Origin: an uncultured Pelagibacteraceae bacterium
GTDB taxonomy: Bacteria; Pseudomonadota; Alphaproteobacteria; Pelagibacterales; Pelagibacteraceae
Length of the DNA stretch: 64,000 nucleotides
Direction: 5' to 3'
Assembly: GCA_902633965.1 (NCBI GenBank)
Contig: CACPID010000003.1
Span: 1-64,000, forward strand
The translations under genes were made by a program, and so were the position numbers. The notes beneath the pieces are model-generated. The model was not told the DNA's origin. It saw nothing but the letters and a program-made list of their open reading frames with translations, and did no database searches. Below are positions 1 through 9,849 of this stretch, piece after piece (position 1 is the stretch's first letter; each line of letters begins with the position of its first letter).

Positions 1-1166
1 CTATAAGTGTGATGGATATATTTACAGGTGAAATAATTGCCATGCACTCATCACCATCTTTCGATCCGAATTTATTTATGTATGGCATAAGTTATAAAGA
101 TTGGGACTTGATCAGAAAAAATCCTTTAAAGCCTTTGATTAATAAAACTATTTCTGGTTTGTATTCACCTGGCTCAACTATAAAACCTATTGTTGCTTTA
201 TCAGCCCTAGAGAATGATGTCATCTCTACAAAATTTAAAGTTAATTGCACTGGCAAAATGGAAATGTATGGTCAAACATATCACTGCTGGAAAAAAAAGG
301 GTCATGGCATAGTAGATCTAAGAGATGCACTAAAACAATCTTGTGATACTTATTTCTACGAGATGAGCAGGAGACTTGGTGTTGATAGACTTAATATAAC
401 TGCAAAAAGATTTGGACTAGGGAATACAGTATTTAAAAATTTATATTCAGAGGAAAAAAAGGGTTTGGTGCCGTCAACAAAATGGAAAAAAAATGCGTTA
501 GGTAAAGGATGGGTTCTAGGTGAAACCTTAATAACTGGAATAGGCCAAGGATATATTCAAACTACACCATTACAGCTATGTCTAATGACAGCACAGTTGG
601 CAAATGGAGGATTTAAAATATTTCCAAGAATAACAGTAGACAAAAATCAAGAATCACTTGAGAAGATAAAATATAAAATGAGAGAGAGCCTTAAAATAAC
701 AAATGAAAACTCGTCATCTTTAATTCGATCTGCTGAGGAAATTTTTTCTACAGGTGAAAAGGAATATAATAAACTTTTCCGAAACCAAGAGAATATTAAG
801 TTTGTCTTGGAAGCAATGTCTGCCTCTACCAACGAAGTTAGAGGTACATCTTATCGGTCAAGAATTGATGATCCAAAATATAGATTTGCTGGCAAAACTG
901 GTACAGCTCAAGTTAAAAAAATCACAAAATTGCAAAGAGAGCTGGATTTAGATACAGCACAAATTCCATACGAGGAAAGAGATCATGCTTGGTATGTTGC
1001 TTTTGGACCTTATAAAGATCCAAGATACTCATTATGTGTTTTAGTTGAACATGGAGGGTCTGGAAGTGCTACCGCAGCACCTTTAGCAAAAAAACTTATG
1101 AAAAAAATTATTGATCGTCATGAAGAAAGAGAAAAAATTAGAAAAAATAATTTAGTGGATATTTAA
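1..1166 (+). CDS. mrdA: Penicillin-binding protein 2 (transpeptidase), 5' truncated by window edge
   Basis: Frame stays open upstream of the first GTG/ATG (AISVMDIFTGEIIAM..SFDPNLF); SPGSTIKP (SxxK), SCDTYF and KTGTAQ motifs; followed by rodA. Confidence 0.9.
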   Translation, partial: ISVMDIFTGEIIAMHSSPSFDPNLFMYGISYKDWDLIRKNPLKPLINKTISGLYSPGSTIKPIVALSALENDVISTKFKVNCTGKMEMYGQTYHCWKKKGHGIVDLRDALKQSCDTYFYEMSRRLGVDRLNITAKRFGLGNTVFKNLYSEEKKGLVPSTKWKKNALGKGWVLGETLITGIGQGYIQTTPLQLCLMTAQLANGGFKIFPRITVDKNQESLEKIKYKMRESLKITNENSSSLIRSAEEIFSTGEKEYNKLFRNQENIKFVLEAMSASTNEVRGTSYRSRIDDPKYRFAGKTGTAQVKKITKLQRELDLDTAQIPYEERDHAWYVAFGPYKDPRYSLCVLVEHGGSGSATAAPLAKKLMKKIIDRHEEREKIRKNNLVDI

Positions 1167-1169
1167 AAA

Positions 1170-2294
1170 ATGTTTGAGCAATCCTCATATTCAGAACAAT
1201 ATACATTTTTTCAAAAACTAAGATCTTTTGATTTTGTATTAATTTTTTGTGTTCTTTGTTTAGGTATAATTAGTAATTTTTCTATGTACTCAACTGATGG
1301 TGGCGAATTTTTATACCATTCTAAAAGTCATTTTATAAGATTTGTAACTTTTTTTTCCATGATGATATTTCTATCTTTTTTTAATTTGAGATTTTGGCAT
1401 TCAACAGCTTATTTATTTTATACAATTACTTTAGGGTTTTTAATTTGGGCTTCAATGTATGGTGTCACTGCGTCTGGCTCTCAAAGATGGATAAATTTAT
1501 ATTTTATAAATCTTCAACCCTCAGAGCTTATGAAAATTGCGATAATAGTTTGCTTTGCAAGATATTTTCACAGAGAACAAATGCCTAATATTAATAGTTT
1601 TAAAAATATTATTATATCAATGGCTATTTTGCTTTTACCAATTCTTCTCGTAGTAAGCCAACCTGATCTCGGTACTTCTATTTTAATTGCTATAAGTGGT
1701 GTAATTGTTTTATGGCTAGCTGGATTTAATATAAAATATTTTATTTATTCTGGATTAACTTTAATTATCTCATTACCTTTTGTAATTTCAATGTTAAAGC
1801 CTTATCAAAAACAAAGAGTATTAACTTTTTTTAATCCAGATAGAGATCCATTAGGTGCAGGTTATCAAATTATCCAATCAAAGATTGCAGTTGGTTCTGG
1901 CGGTCTTACAGGAAAGGGATTTCTTAAAGGAACCCAAAGTTACCTTGAATTTTTACCTGAAAAACATACAGACTTTATATTCACATTATTTTCGGAAGAA
2001 CATGGATTTATTGGTTCAGTTATATTATTAATTCTGTACGGAATTTTAATATTTAGAATATTAAATATTGGTTCCCATTCTAGAAGTTTTTTTGGAAAAC
2101 TTTTCTGTTATGGTTTTGGATCTGCAATTTTTGTTTATGTTGCAGTCAACATGTCTATGGTTTTAGGCTTACTACCTATAGTTGGTTCTCCACTTCCAAT
2201 TATGTCTTATGGTGGCTCATCAATGTTAGCAACGATGATTGGTTTAAGTATAGTAATGAGTACAAAAATCCACAGCAAACAAATAATACACTAA
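1170..2294 (+). CDS. rodA: Rod shape-determining protein RodA (SEDS glycosyltransferase)
   Basis: Multi-TM; LQPSELMKIA, QPDLGTS, LPEKHTDFIF and PIMSYGGSS motifs; next to mrdA. Confidence 0.93.
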   Translation: MFEQSSYSEQYTFFQKLRSFDFVLIFCVLCLGIISNFSMYSTDGGEFLYHSKSHFIRFVTFFSMMIFLSFFNLRFWHSTAYLFYTITLGFLIWASMYGVTASGSQRWINLYFINLQPSELMKIAIIVCFARYFHREQMPNINSFKNIIISMAILLLPILLVVSQPDLGTSILIAISGVIVLWLAGFNIKYFIYSGLTLIISLPFVISMLKPYQKQRVLTFFNPDRDPLGAGYQIIQSKIAVGSGGLTGKGFLKGTQSYLEFLPEKHTDFIFTLFSEEHGFIGSVILLILYGILIFRILNIGSHSRSFFGKLFCYGFGSAIFVYVAVNMSMVLGLLPIVGSPLPIMSYGGSSMLATMIGLSIVMSTKIHSKQIIH

Positions 2295-2348
2295 TTTTTG
2301 TTTAATTTGTCGCTAGAATTTAAACATTAATTTGATGTATTATTTATC

Positions 2349-3584
2349 ATGAGCAAATTAAGTATAGGCATAATCGGAGCAGGTATTCAAGGTGTTTGCA
2401 ATGCACTTTTTCTTCAAAAAAAAGGTCACGATGTCATAATTTTTGATAAAAACGAACCTGGTAGTGGTGCATCGTATGGTAATGCTGGTCATTTTTCACC
2501 TTATGCATCTGTACCATTAAATAGACCAGACGTTCTCACCGATGTTCCTGCTATGCTATTAAGTTCTACTGGACCTCTTGCTCTAAAATGGAACTACGTC
2601 CCAAGAATGATACCTTGGTTTTTTAAATTTTTAAGAAATTGTTCCAAAAAAAATATGATGCACACAGCAAAATATATGCATCAAATTTTAGACCTAGCCT
2701 TACCAGCATATGATGAATTGTTTGAAGAGTTAGATTTAGAAAATTTAGTGATTAAAAATGGAATTATGTATATTTGGAATAATCAAAACATAGAAAGCAG
2801 AAATTTAGAAATTAAAATTAGAGATGAACTTGGTGTTGATCAACAACTTCTTAATCCAAAAGAAATTCATGATTTAGAGCCTAATATCAAGCCAATATAT
2901 GACGGTGGGGTATTTTATTCGTATGCAAGACACACCAACAACCCAAAAAGAGTTTTTCAAAAACTTTTTGATTTATTTATTCAAAAGGGTGGAAAATTTC
3001 TAAAGCAGGAAATAAACGAACTTAATTTTGATGATCAAAAACCAATTATAAGATCACAAACCCAAAGATTTATTTTTGATAAAGTTGTTATTGCCTGTGG
3101 AGCATTTTCAAAAAGAATTTCTGATAACTTATATGAGGATATACCACTTGAAACTGAGAGAGGTTATCACATACACTTTAAGGGTTGTGAAAATTTGATA
3201 TCAAGACCTGTTGTATTTTCAAATAGAGGTTTTGGTATGACCCCAATGGAACAAGGTTTAAGAGTAGTTGGAACAGTTGAATTTGGAGGTTTGAAAAATC
3301 CGCCATCTGCAGAAAGAGTAAGAAATTTAATAAACAATGCAAAGTATATGCTAGATGGTTTACCAGAACATGATGACGAATGGTTAGGATTTAGACCAAC
3401 ACTACCTGATTTTTTACCAGTTATTGGACCATCAAAGAATTATAAAAATGTATTTTATTCATTTGGCCATCACCATTTAGGATGGACATTAGGAGCCATT
3501 TCTGGAAAGATTGTTTCTAAAATGATTTTAGACGAAAAAACAAATTTAAGCTTAGAACCTTATAGCTCTTTAAGATTTTCATAA
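2349..3584 (+). CDS. FAD-dependent oxidoreductase, D-amino-acid dehydrogenase (DadA-like)
   Basis: N-terminal GAGIQGVCNALFLQKKGHDVIIFDKN Rossmann motif; C-terminal GFRPTLPDFLPVIGPS..HHHLGWTLG typical of DadA family. Confidence 0.85.
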   Translation: MSKLSIGIIGAGIQGVCNALFLQKKGHDVIIFDKNEPGSGASYGNAGHFSPYASVPLNRPDVLTDVPAMLLSSTGPLALKWNYVPRMIPWFFKFLRNCSKKNMMHTAKYMHQILDLALPAYDELFEELDLENLVIKNGIMYIWNNQNIESRNLEIKIRDELGVDQQLLNPKEIHDLEPNIKPIYDGGVFYSYARHTNNPKRVFQKLFDLFIQKGGKFLKQEINELNFDDQKPIIRSQTQRFIFDKVVIACGAFSKRISDNLYEDIPLETERGYHIHFKGCENLISRPVVFSNRGFGMTPMEQGLRVVGTVEFGGLKNPPSAERVRNLINNAKYMLDGLPEHDDEWLGFRPTLPDFLPVIGPSKNYKNVFYSFGHHHLGWTLGAISGKIVSKMILDEKTNLSLEPYSSLRFS

Positions 3585-3587
3585 TTT

Positions 3588-4487
3588 GTGCGTAATAAAA
3601 ATGGACTTGCATATTTATTATTAATTTTTGCAACGTTATTTTGGTCAGGAAATTTTATAGTCGGTAAAGCTGCAAGCATTTATCAAATACCACCATTCTC
3701 ACTAAATTTTTATCGATGGCTATTTGCTGGATTAATACTTTTACCTTTTACTTATAAAGAAATAATTAACAATTTTAATTATATTAAATCAAAAATTAGT
3801 CATTTCATATTATTAGGCTTCACTAGCATCACTATATTTAATTCAATTGTTTATTATTCACTTTATCATACTCAGGTAATTAGCGGAGTCTTAATGATTT
3901 CAACAATACCAGTATGGATAATTTTAATTTCATCTATGTTAAAAATTGAAAAAACTAATATTTTTCAATTGTCAGGAGTTGCACTTTCTCTAATTGGTGT
4001 AATTTTTATTATTACTAAAGCAGATATTAATTTAATTCGTAATCTTGATTTTAATAGAGGAGATTTGACCATGGTAGTTGCTATGCTTGCCTGGGCAATC
4101 TATTCGTCTTTTTTGAAAAAAGATAAAATTAAAATATCTCAAATTGCTTTACTTGAGGTCGTAATTATATCCGGTTTGCTTTTTTTAATACCTATATTTA
4201 TTATTGAAATGTCTTTAGGAAATAATATTCAATTCAATAAACCCTTTTTCCTAACTTTAGCATACGTTGTATTATTTCCAGGACTAGCTTCATTTTTCTT
4301 TTGGATTAAAGGAATTGGAATAATTGGAGCAAATAGAGCTGGAATATTTTTACACTTAATGCCAATATTTGGTGCGATAATGGCTATGTTAATATTTGAT
4401 GAAAAATTTATGTTTTATCATATTTTAGGTGCGATATTTATTATAATAGGAATTTCATTATCAAATAAAAAAACTAAACTAAATTAA
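3588..4487 (+). CDS. EamA/DMT-family transporter (GTG start)
   Basis: About 10 TM, FWSGNFIVGKAAS and duplicated EamA topology. Confidence 0.85.
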   Translation: MRNKNGLAYLLLIFATLFWSGNFIVGKAASIYQIPPFSLNFYRWLFAGLILLPFTYKEIINNFNYIKSKISHFILLGFTSITIFNSIVYYSLYHTQVISGVLMISTIPVWIILISSMLKIEKTNIFQLSGVALSLIGVIFIITKADINLIRNLDFNRGDLTMVVAMLAWAIYSSFLKKDKIKISQIALLEVVIISGLLFLIPIFIIEMSLGNNIQFNKPFFLTLAYVVLFPGLASFFFWIKGIGIIGANRAGIFLHLMPIFGAIMAMLIFDEKFMFYHILGAIFIIIGISLSNKKTKLN

Positions 4488-4488
4488 G

Positions 4489-4863
4489 ATGGTAAAAAAA
4501 ATTAATTCTAAATTATCTTCAGATCAAAAACTTGTTTTGTTTGAGGAGGGCACTGAACCTCCTGGATCAAGTGAATTAAATTTTGAAAAAAGAGATGGAT
4601 CATATCATTGTGCAAATTGTGATATAAAACTTTTTGAGTCTTCAAAAAAATATGAGAGTGGTTCTGGTTGGCCGTCATTTTTTGAGTCTTTACCCGATGT
4701 ATTTGAAACTAAAACTGATCATCTAATTGGTTATGCAAGGACTGAGTATCATTGTAAAAATTGTGGAGGTCATCATGGACATATATTTGATGATGGGCCA
4801 AAGCCAACCGGAAAAAGATACTGTAATAACGGGGTTTGTTTAGTTTTTAAGGAAAAAAAATAA
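4489..4863 (+). CDS. msrB: Peptide-methionine (R)-S-oxide reductase
   Basis: YHCANCD..SGSGWPSF..EYHCKNCGGHHGHIFDDGPKPTGKRYCNNGVCL. Confidence 0.96.
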   Translation: MVKKINSKLSSDQKLVLFEEGTEPPGSSELNFEKRDGSYHCANCDIKLFESSKKYESGSGWPSFFESLPDVFETKTDHLIGYARTEYHCKNCGGHHGHIFDDGPKPTGKRYCNNGVCLVFKEKK

Positions 4864-4864
4864 A

Positions 4865-5206
4865 ATGATTTTAAAATATTTGAGTTTTTTAATTGGTTTA
4901 ACTTGGTCTTACTCTTTAATAAAAACACAGTCTGTATTTAGTAAAAAAGCTGGTCTTATTTTTAAATTATTTATAACAAAAGTGTCATGGTTTACTTTTA
5001 TAGCTGCTGTTTACTTTGGATATAAAAACTTCTCTTTTCAGTTTACTCTTATAGGAATTATTTTTTCAATCATTTTAGTACATTTGGGTTTTATATTTTT
5101 GAGTAAATTCTTAAAATCAAAATTTACAGAAAAGCAATTGAATCTTACAAAAAGTTTTTTTGAATACTCTTTAATTATTTGGATTTTATATTATTTTATT
5201 TATTAA
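4865..5206 (+). CDS. Small multi-TM hypothetical membrane protein
   Basis: 113 aa hydrophobic ORF directly after msrB. Confidence 0.65.
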   Translation: MILKYLSFLIGLTWSYSLIKTQSVFSKKAGLIFKLFITKVSWFTFIAAVYFGYKNFSFQFTLIGIIFSIILVHLGFIFLSKFLKSKFTEKQLNLTKSFFEYSLIIWILYYFIY

Positions 5207-5279
5207 ATAATTGCTTATTTTGGTCGCTTAGGCCGAAGTAAATATTGTTTTTTTTCACATTTATATATACAAATTTAAT

Positions 5280-6293
5280 ATGTTTGAAAAATTAGAAGAA
5301 CTTGCAAAAAATAACAAAAAAATATCTGATTTTCATATTAGATCAGGCTCTCCTTTAGCATACAGGCAAACTGGAGAAATTATCATGGTTAAAGATGTTA
5401 TGGTAAAACCACAAGATCTTATAGATTTAATGACCACGAATTGTAATGAGCATGAGACAAAAAAATTTCAAGATACACACGAGCTAGACTCTGCAGTTAA
5501 TATTAGTGGACTAAGATTTAGAGCTAATTTTTATAAAACATTAAATGGACCAGCTGCAGTTCTTAGAAGAGTAGAAAGCAAAATACCAGAGATGGGACAG
5601 TTTGATTTACCAGATGCCCTTTATGACATAATCGATATGCATAAGGGTTTAGTTTTAGTCACTGGACCAACAGGTTCTGGAAAATCAACTACACTTGCAG
5701 CTATAGTTAATGAAATAAATAAAACAAGAACTGCAAATATTATAACTGTAGAAGACCCAGTAGAATTTATTCATACAGACTCAAAAAGTATCGTTTCACA
5801 TCGAGAAGTTGGAAAGCAAACACAAACTTTTGCAAGTGCACTAAAAGCAGCCCTACGAGAAGACCCTGATGTGATTTTAGTTGGAGAGATGAGGGATTTG
5901 GAAACAGTAAGTCTTGCACTTACAGCTGCTGAAACTGGACACTTGGTTTTTGGAACACTACACACGAGTGGAGCACCAAATACAATAAATAGAATCATAG
6001 ACGTTTTCCCACCAGAACAACAAGCTCAGATACGAGCGCAGCTTTCAACTTCTTTAAAGATGGTTGTAACACAAAGACTTTTAAAAACAAAAGATGGCCA
6101 AGGTCGTGTAGGTGCTTTTGAAATTATGAAATGTACTGCTCCGATTCAAAACTTAATTAGAGAAGCAAAAATTCATCAAATACCTAGCATCATGCAGACC
6201 GCAGTAAAAGATGGAATGATCACAATGTCAAAATCATTAGAAAATCTTGTTACAGCTGGAAAGATTGATGCAAATGCAGGAAAAGAAAGTTAA
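5280..6293 (+). CDS. pilT: Type IV pilus retraction ATPase PilT
   Basis: Walker A GPTGSGKSTT, AIRC-like region, GTLHTSGAPNTINRIIDVFP, VVTQRLL. Confidence 0.92.
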   Translation: MFEKLEELAKNNKKISDFHIRSGSPLAYRQTGEIIMVKDVMVKPQDLIDLMTTNCNEHETKKFQDTHELDSAVNISGLRFRANFYKTLNGPAAVLRRVESKIPEMGQFDLPDALYDIIDMHKGLVLVTGPTGSGKSTTLAAIVNEINKTRTANIITVEDPVEFIHTDSKSIVSHREVGKQTQTFASALKAALREDPDVILVGEMRDLETVSLALTAAETGHLVFGTLHTSGAPNTINRIIDVFPPEQQAQIRAQLSTSLKMVVTQRLLKTKDGQGRVGAFEIMKCTAPIQNLIREAKIHQIPSIMQTAVKDGMITMSKSLENLVTAGKIDANAGKES

Positions 6294-6996
6294 AGGCTTT
6301 TCTTTATTAGAACTTATAATTGTTATTGCAATTATTGGTGCAATTTCAGCTACATCTTTTAAACCGTTCACGAAGTGGAGAGCAGAAAGAATGGTAAGAG
6401 CTAAAGCTACAGAAACAGCCTCACTAATGAGAAACATTTTTTCACAAGTTCAAAGAGGACAATATAGCTTTGTGCAATTTTCAGTTTACACAGATTCAGA
6501 CACAAATGAAATCGTGATAGAGACAAATGGTTTAGGACAAGAAAAGTTTGCTGCTCTTGTAAGAGATAAGTGGGATGGTACGACACCAAAACCTTTTCAC
6601 AGATTTGACGAAAGATGCTCTATGGACATCGACTGGGATGACGAGGGTGCAATAAGTGATGAATTAACTGTTAACCAAATCAAAATCGATAAAACCAAAG
6701 TTTTAATAGGCATGTTAAATAATGCTGATCAACCTATGGACATACCTGATAGTGGTGGCAATATATGTTTTTCAAAAGATGGTACTTTTTATGGTGCTAG
6801 CGACATGTTTTTAATTACAGAAGGAGGAGAGTCCATGGCTAATGAAAATTTGTTCATTTGTCAAAGAGATACAGCAGATGATGACTGTAAATTAACTTCT
6901 GAAGGTCCTACCCAGAGTAATTTTTTTCGTATAGAATGGAGCAGGTTTGGAAGTATTAATCTGTATAAATGGGCAGGTGATTGGGTAACGCAATGA
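6268..6996 (+). CDS. Type IV minor pilin (FimT/GspH-like); start overlaps pilT end
   Basis: KGFSLLELIIVIAIIG prepilin motif; start uncertain (6268 or 6274). Confidence 0.85.
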   Translation: MQMQEKKVKGFSLLELIIVIAIIGAISATSFKPFTKWRAERMVRAKATETASLMRNIFSQVQRGQYSFVQFSVYTDSDTNEIVIETNGLGQEKFAALVRDKWDGTTPKPFHRFDERCSMDIDWDDEGAISDELTVNQIKIDKTKVLIGMLNNADQPMDIPDSGGNICFSKDGTFYGASDMFLITEGGESMANENLFICQRDTADDDCKLTSEGPTQSNFFRIEWSRFGSINLYKWAGDWVTQ

Positions 6997-7673
6997 AAAA
7001 TAAATTTTCAAAAGGTATTAGTCTAGTAGAGGCTTTAGTATCTACTGCAATAGTAGCTATCGGTTTTCTTGCTGTATTTCAACTAGTTAATTATTCAGTG
7101 AACTCAATTGGTGTATCAGCTGAGAGGACAAAAATAAATTATCTCTCGAGCATGATTGCTGAAGATATGATTGGATCAAGAGATGAGACAGCAAATACTA
7201 ATCCATCTTCCAAACAATGTTTGATTAATGACTATGGTATCCCAACAGCTCTAGATGGCACTCCATGTCCTGAAACGATTAAAAAATTTGCTGAATATGT
7301 AAGAACCAACCCAAGCGCATTTGAATTTAATACATGTAGTGGAAAAGGTGGTCCTATTTTTTCAAAGGAAAATATGACTAGTCTTTACAAAAATGCATTG
7401 GCAGAGGGCGCTCCAGAAAATAAAGCAAATAGATGGCAAGTTATTTTAGGAGAAGACCGTTATTTAAAATGTAGAGGTGATCCAACTGGCGAAACTGATG
7501 GAGATTCAAAAAAAATTAGAATTTATAAACTTTGTTCAGATACTGATTGTCTCGATGGTAGTTGGGACATGATTTATGATGAAATTTATATGGGAAGGGT
7601 GGAAATAAACGCCAATGGTGGCAATAAGAGAAGAACACTATACTTTCAGGCAGATTATATTTTTAATGAATGA
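6981..7673 (+). CDS. pilV: Type IV pilus minor pilin PilV-like
   Basis: KGISLVEALVSTAIVAIGFLAVFQL prepilin motif and operon position. Confidence 0.8.
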   Translation: MGNAMKNKFSKGISLVEALVSTAIVAIGFLAVFQLVNYSVNSIGVSAERTKINYLSSMIAEDMIGSRDETANTNPSSKQCLINDYGIPTALDGTPCPETIKKFAEYVRTNPSAFEFNTCSGKGGPIFSKENMTSLYKNALAEGAPENKANRWQVILGEDRYLKCRGDPTGETDGDSKKIRIYKLCSDTDCLDGSWDMIYDEIYMGRVEINANGGNKRRTLYFQADYIFNE

Positions 7674-8617
7674 TGAAAAAAAAATTGAATAAAATATCTG
7701 GTGTAACATTAATTGAATTGTTAGTAGGAGTTGCAGTAACAGCTATTATGATGGGAGCAATGTTTGCATCATACACCGCTGTGAATAGTAGTTACAAACA
7801 AGTAACTGATAAAGCAAGAATAAGCAGTTCAAGTAGAGATATAGTTGGAATGATGATGAGAGATATAAGATTAGCAGGTTACAAGCATTATTATGGGGTA
7901 AACGATGAGGGAATTCCGCCATCAGATAATTTAACACATATTTCAGGATTAGAGGAAGGCAGAGGTATAATTGACTCTCATGACCCAATAATAGTTCTTA
8001 GAGATACCCTTGGATATTTTCCCGCAGACTTTGCAGCAGCTGGTACCGATCTTCCAATCCCACAAAAAAATCGACCCACAGACTCTTGCTGTGACAGCAT
8101 ATCAATTGTCTATGGTGATTTTGATAAGAACGATCCGCTCCAACCTTATAAAAGATATAAAATTACATATTTTGGGCTACAAATAAATAATGAGGACGGT
8201 AATCCTGATAATGATTTTTATGGAGTTTATAAAACAAAAGAAAGCTGGATCGAGAATGATGATAACCCATTTGGTAATTGGACAAGCAGATGTACAGAGT
8301 GTTACACAAATCAGCTCGTGCGGTCACATTTGGTTGATATGGAATTTTTATTGTTTGATGAGAATGGACATCACTTATGGAAAGATGGAGATTATCCCTT
8401 ACCAAATAACGATCAACGAATAAATCTTTATAAAATTAAACAAGTAGACATGTCATTAATATTTAGATCGAATAAAGAATTTTTTAAAATTCCGCCAAAA
8501 CAAAAAAAGTTTTTAAAAACGTTAAGGAAAGAAAGATACGGTGGTGATGGCTTTGGCGATAGATATTTAAGAGATAATGTTGTTGTAAGTATTCACACAA
8601 GAAATATAGGAAGATGA
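7670..8617 (+). CDS. pilW: Type IV pilus minor pilin PilW-like
   Basis: SGVTLIELLVGVAVTAIMMG motif; RDIRLAGY typical of PilW. Confidence 0.82.
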   Translation: MMKKKLNKISGVTLIELLVGVAVTAIMMGAMFASYTAVNSSYKQVTDKARISSSSRDIVGMMMRDIRLAGYKHYYGVNDEGIPPSDNLTHISGLEEGRGIIDSHDPIIVLRDTLGYFPADFAAAGTDLPIPQKNRPTDSCCDSISIVYGDFDKNDPLQPYKRYKITYFGLQINNEDGNPDNDFYGVYKTKESWIENDDNPFGNWTSRCTECYTNQLVRSHLVDMEFLLFDENGHHLWKDGDYPLPNNDQRINLYKIKQVDMSLIFRSNKEFFKIPPKQKKFLKTLRKERYGGDGFGDRYLRDNVVVSIHTRNIGR

Positions 8618-9291
8618 AAAACAAAAATAAAAATATAAAAGGATTTACATTAATTCTTTCATTGGTTCTTCTAGTAGCCATGTCACTAATGGGTGGAACT
8701 TTAGTTGTATTATCATCTAGCGACCATAGAGATAATAATACTGATGATTTATATCAGCAAGCTTTTTATGTTGGTGAAACAGGGTTGCTGGAGGCTGAAA
8801 AATATTTAGTGAATAAGTATTTAGGAAAACCAAGGAGAATTAAAACAGGATTAAATGCAACCCGAGAAGATGATGATTCATCAAAAAATATTGCTCCAAG
8901 AAATAATTATACAATAACTGCAGATAATAGAACTCCTTGCTATAGAAGTTTTAAAAATATTATAGATTTAGAAAATGTTGTTGCACATTATGTAGAAGGA
9001 TCCTTCTTCAATATCGTTCAACCAATAGTCAACGCTTCATATCCTTCTCCACTAAGTTCAAAAGAGGAAAAATTTAGGGATGGAGAAATTAGTTTTTTAC
9101 AGAGATTTACTTATGAATATTTTTTAGTTAACATTGGTCCTGCAGATTCTTTTGAAAGAGGAAACAGTGTTCAACAAGGATCTATAGATGTACAGAACGC
9201 AGGAACTGCATTTAGAATTTATGCATGCGGTATTTATGACGAAGATAAAATTATAATACCATTAGAAAGTATGGTAGTTTTACCGGATTAA
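8614..9291 (+). CDS. Type IV pilus assembly protein PilX-like
   Basis: KGFTLILSLVLLVAMSLMGG N-terminus; QQAFYVGETGLLEAEKYL as in PilX family; position between pilW and pilY1. Confidence 0.75.
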   Translation: MKNKNKNIKGFTLILSLVLLVAMSLMGGTLVVLSSSDHRDNNTDDLYQQAFYVGETGLLEAEKYLVNKYLGKPRRIKTGLNATREDDDSSKNIAPRNNYTITADNRTPCYRSFKNIIDLENVVAHYVEGSFFNIVQPIVNASYPSPLSSKEEKFRDGEISFLQRFTYEYFLVNIGPADSFERGNSVQQGSIDVQNAGTAFRIYACGIYDEDKIIIPLESMVVLPD

Positions 9292-9294
9292 AAA

Positions 9295-9849
9295 ATGAAA
9301 AAAAATATTTTTACTTTATTTTTTATAACCACACTGTTTAGCTCACAAATTTCATGGGCATGTGATTTATTAAGCATAGATATTGGTTCAAATAAATCAT
9401 CAATTGAAAATATTTTTGGAACTTTTGAAGAAGAACAGTCACAAATAGAAGAAGTCATTGGCACAACTAGAGGAACTGGATCTGTTGGATTGGCCGGTGA
9501 GGTTTTTATTTATTTCACTGAAAAGAGAGCCTTTTGTGAAGATATAGATTTTGGAGATGTTTTAATCAAAGGGTACGTAGTAAACAACAAAGTTGGTGCT
9601 GTGGAAATTGAAGTGCAAAATGGTAAAGATAATGATCAGAGCAAAAAAGGTTTACTGAAACAATATGTACAAGCAAACTTCGGAACGGTTGATACTGAGA
9701 GTCGATCATGGCCAGGATATAAGTTTTGGAACATTGGAGGAAAACAAATTTTTTATTATAAAATTATAGATAAAAATAATGAAATTTCAGAGGGGGTTGC
9801 TGTGACCTCTCCAAAATACTATGATGTATTACTTGAGGATGAAGACTAA
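9295..9849 (+). CDS. Secreted hypothetical protein in pilus operon
   Basis: Signal peptide MKKNIFTLFFITTLFSSQISWA; coupled to pilY1. Confidence 0.7.
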   Translation: MKKNIFTLFFITTLFSSQISWACDLLSIDIGSNKSSIENIFGTFEEEQSQIEEVIGTTRGTGSVGLAGEVFIYFTEKRAFCEDIDFGDVLIKGYVVNNKVGAVEIEVQNGKDNDQSKKGLLKQYVQANFGTVDTESRSWPGYKFWNIGGKQIFYYKIIDKNNEISEGVAVTSPKYYDVLLEDED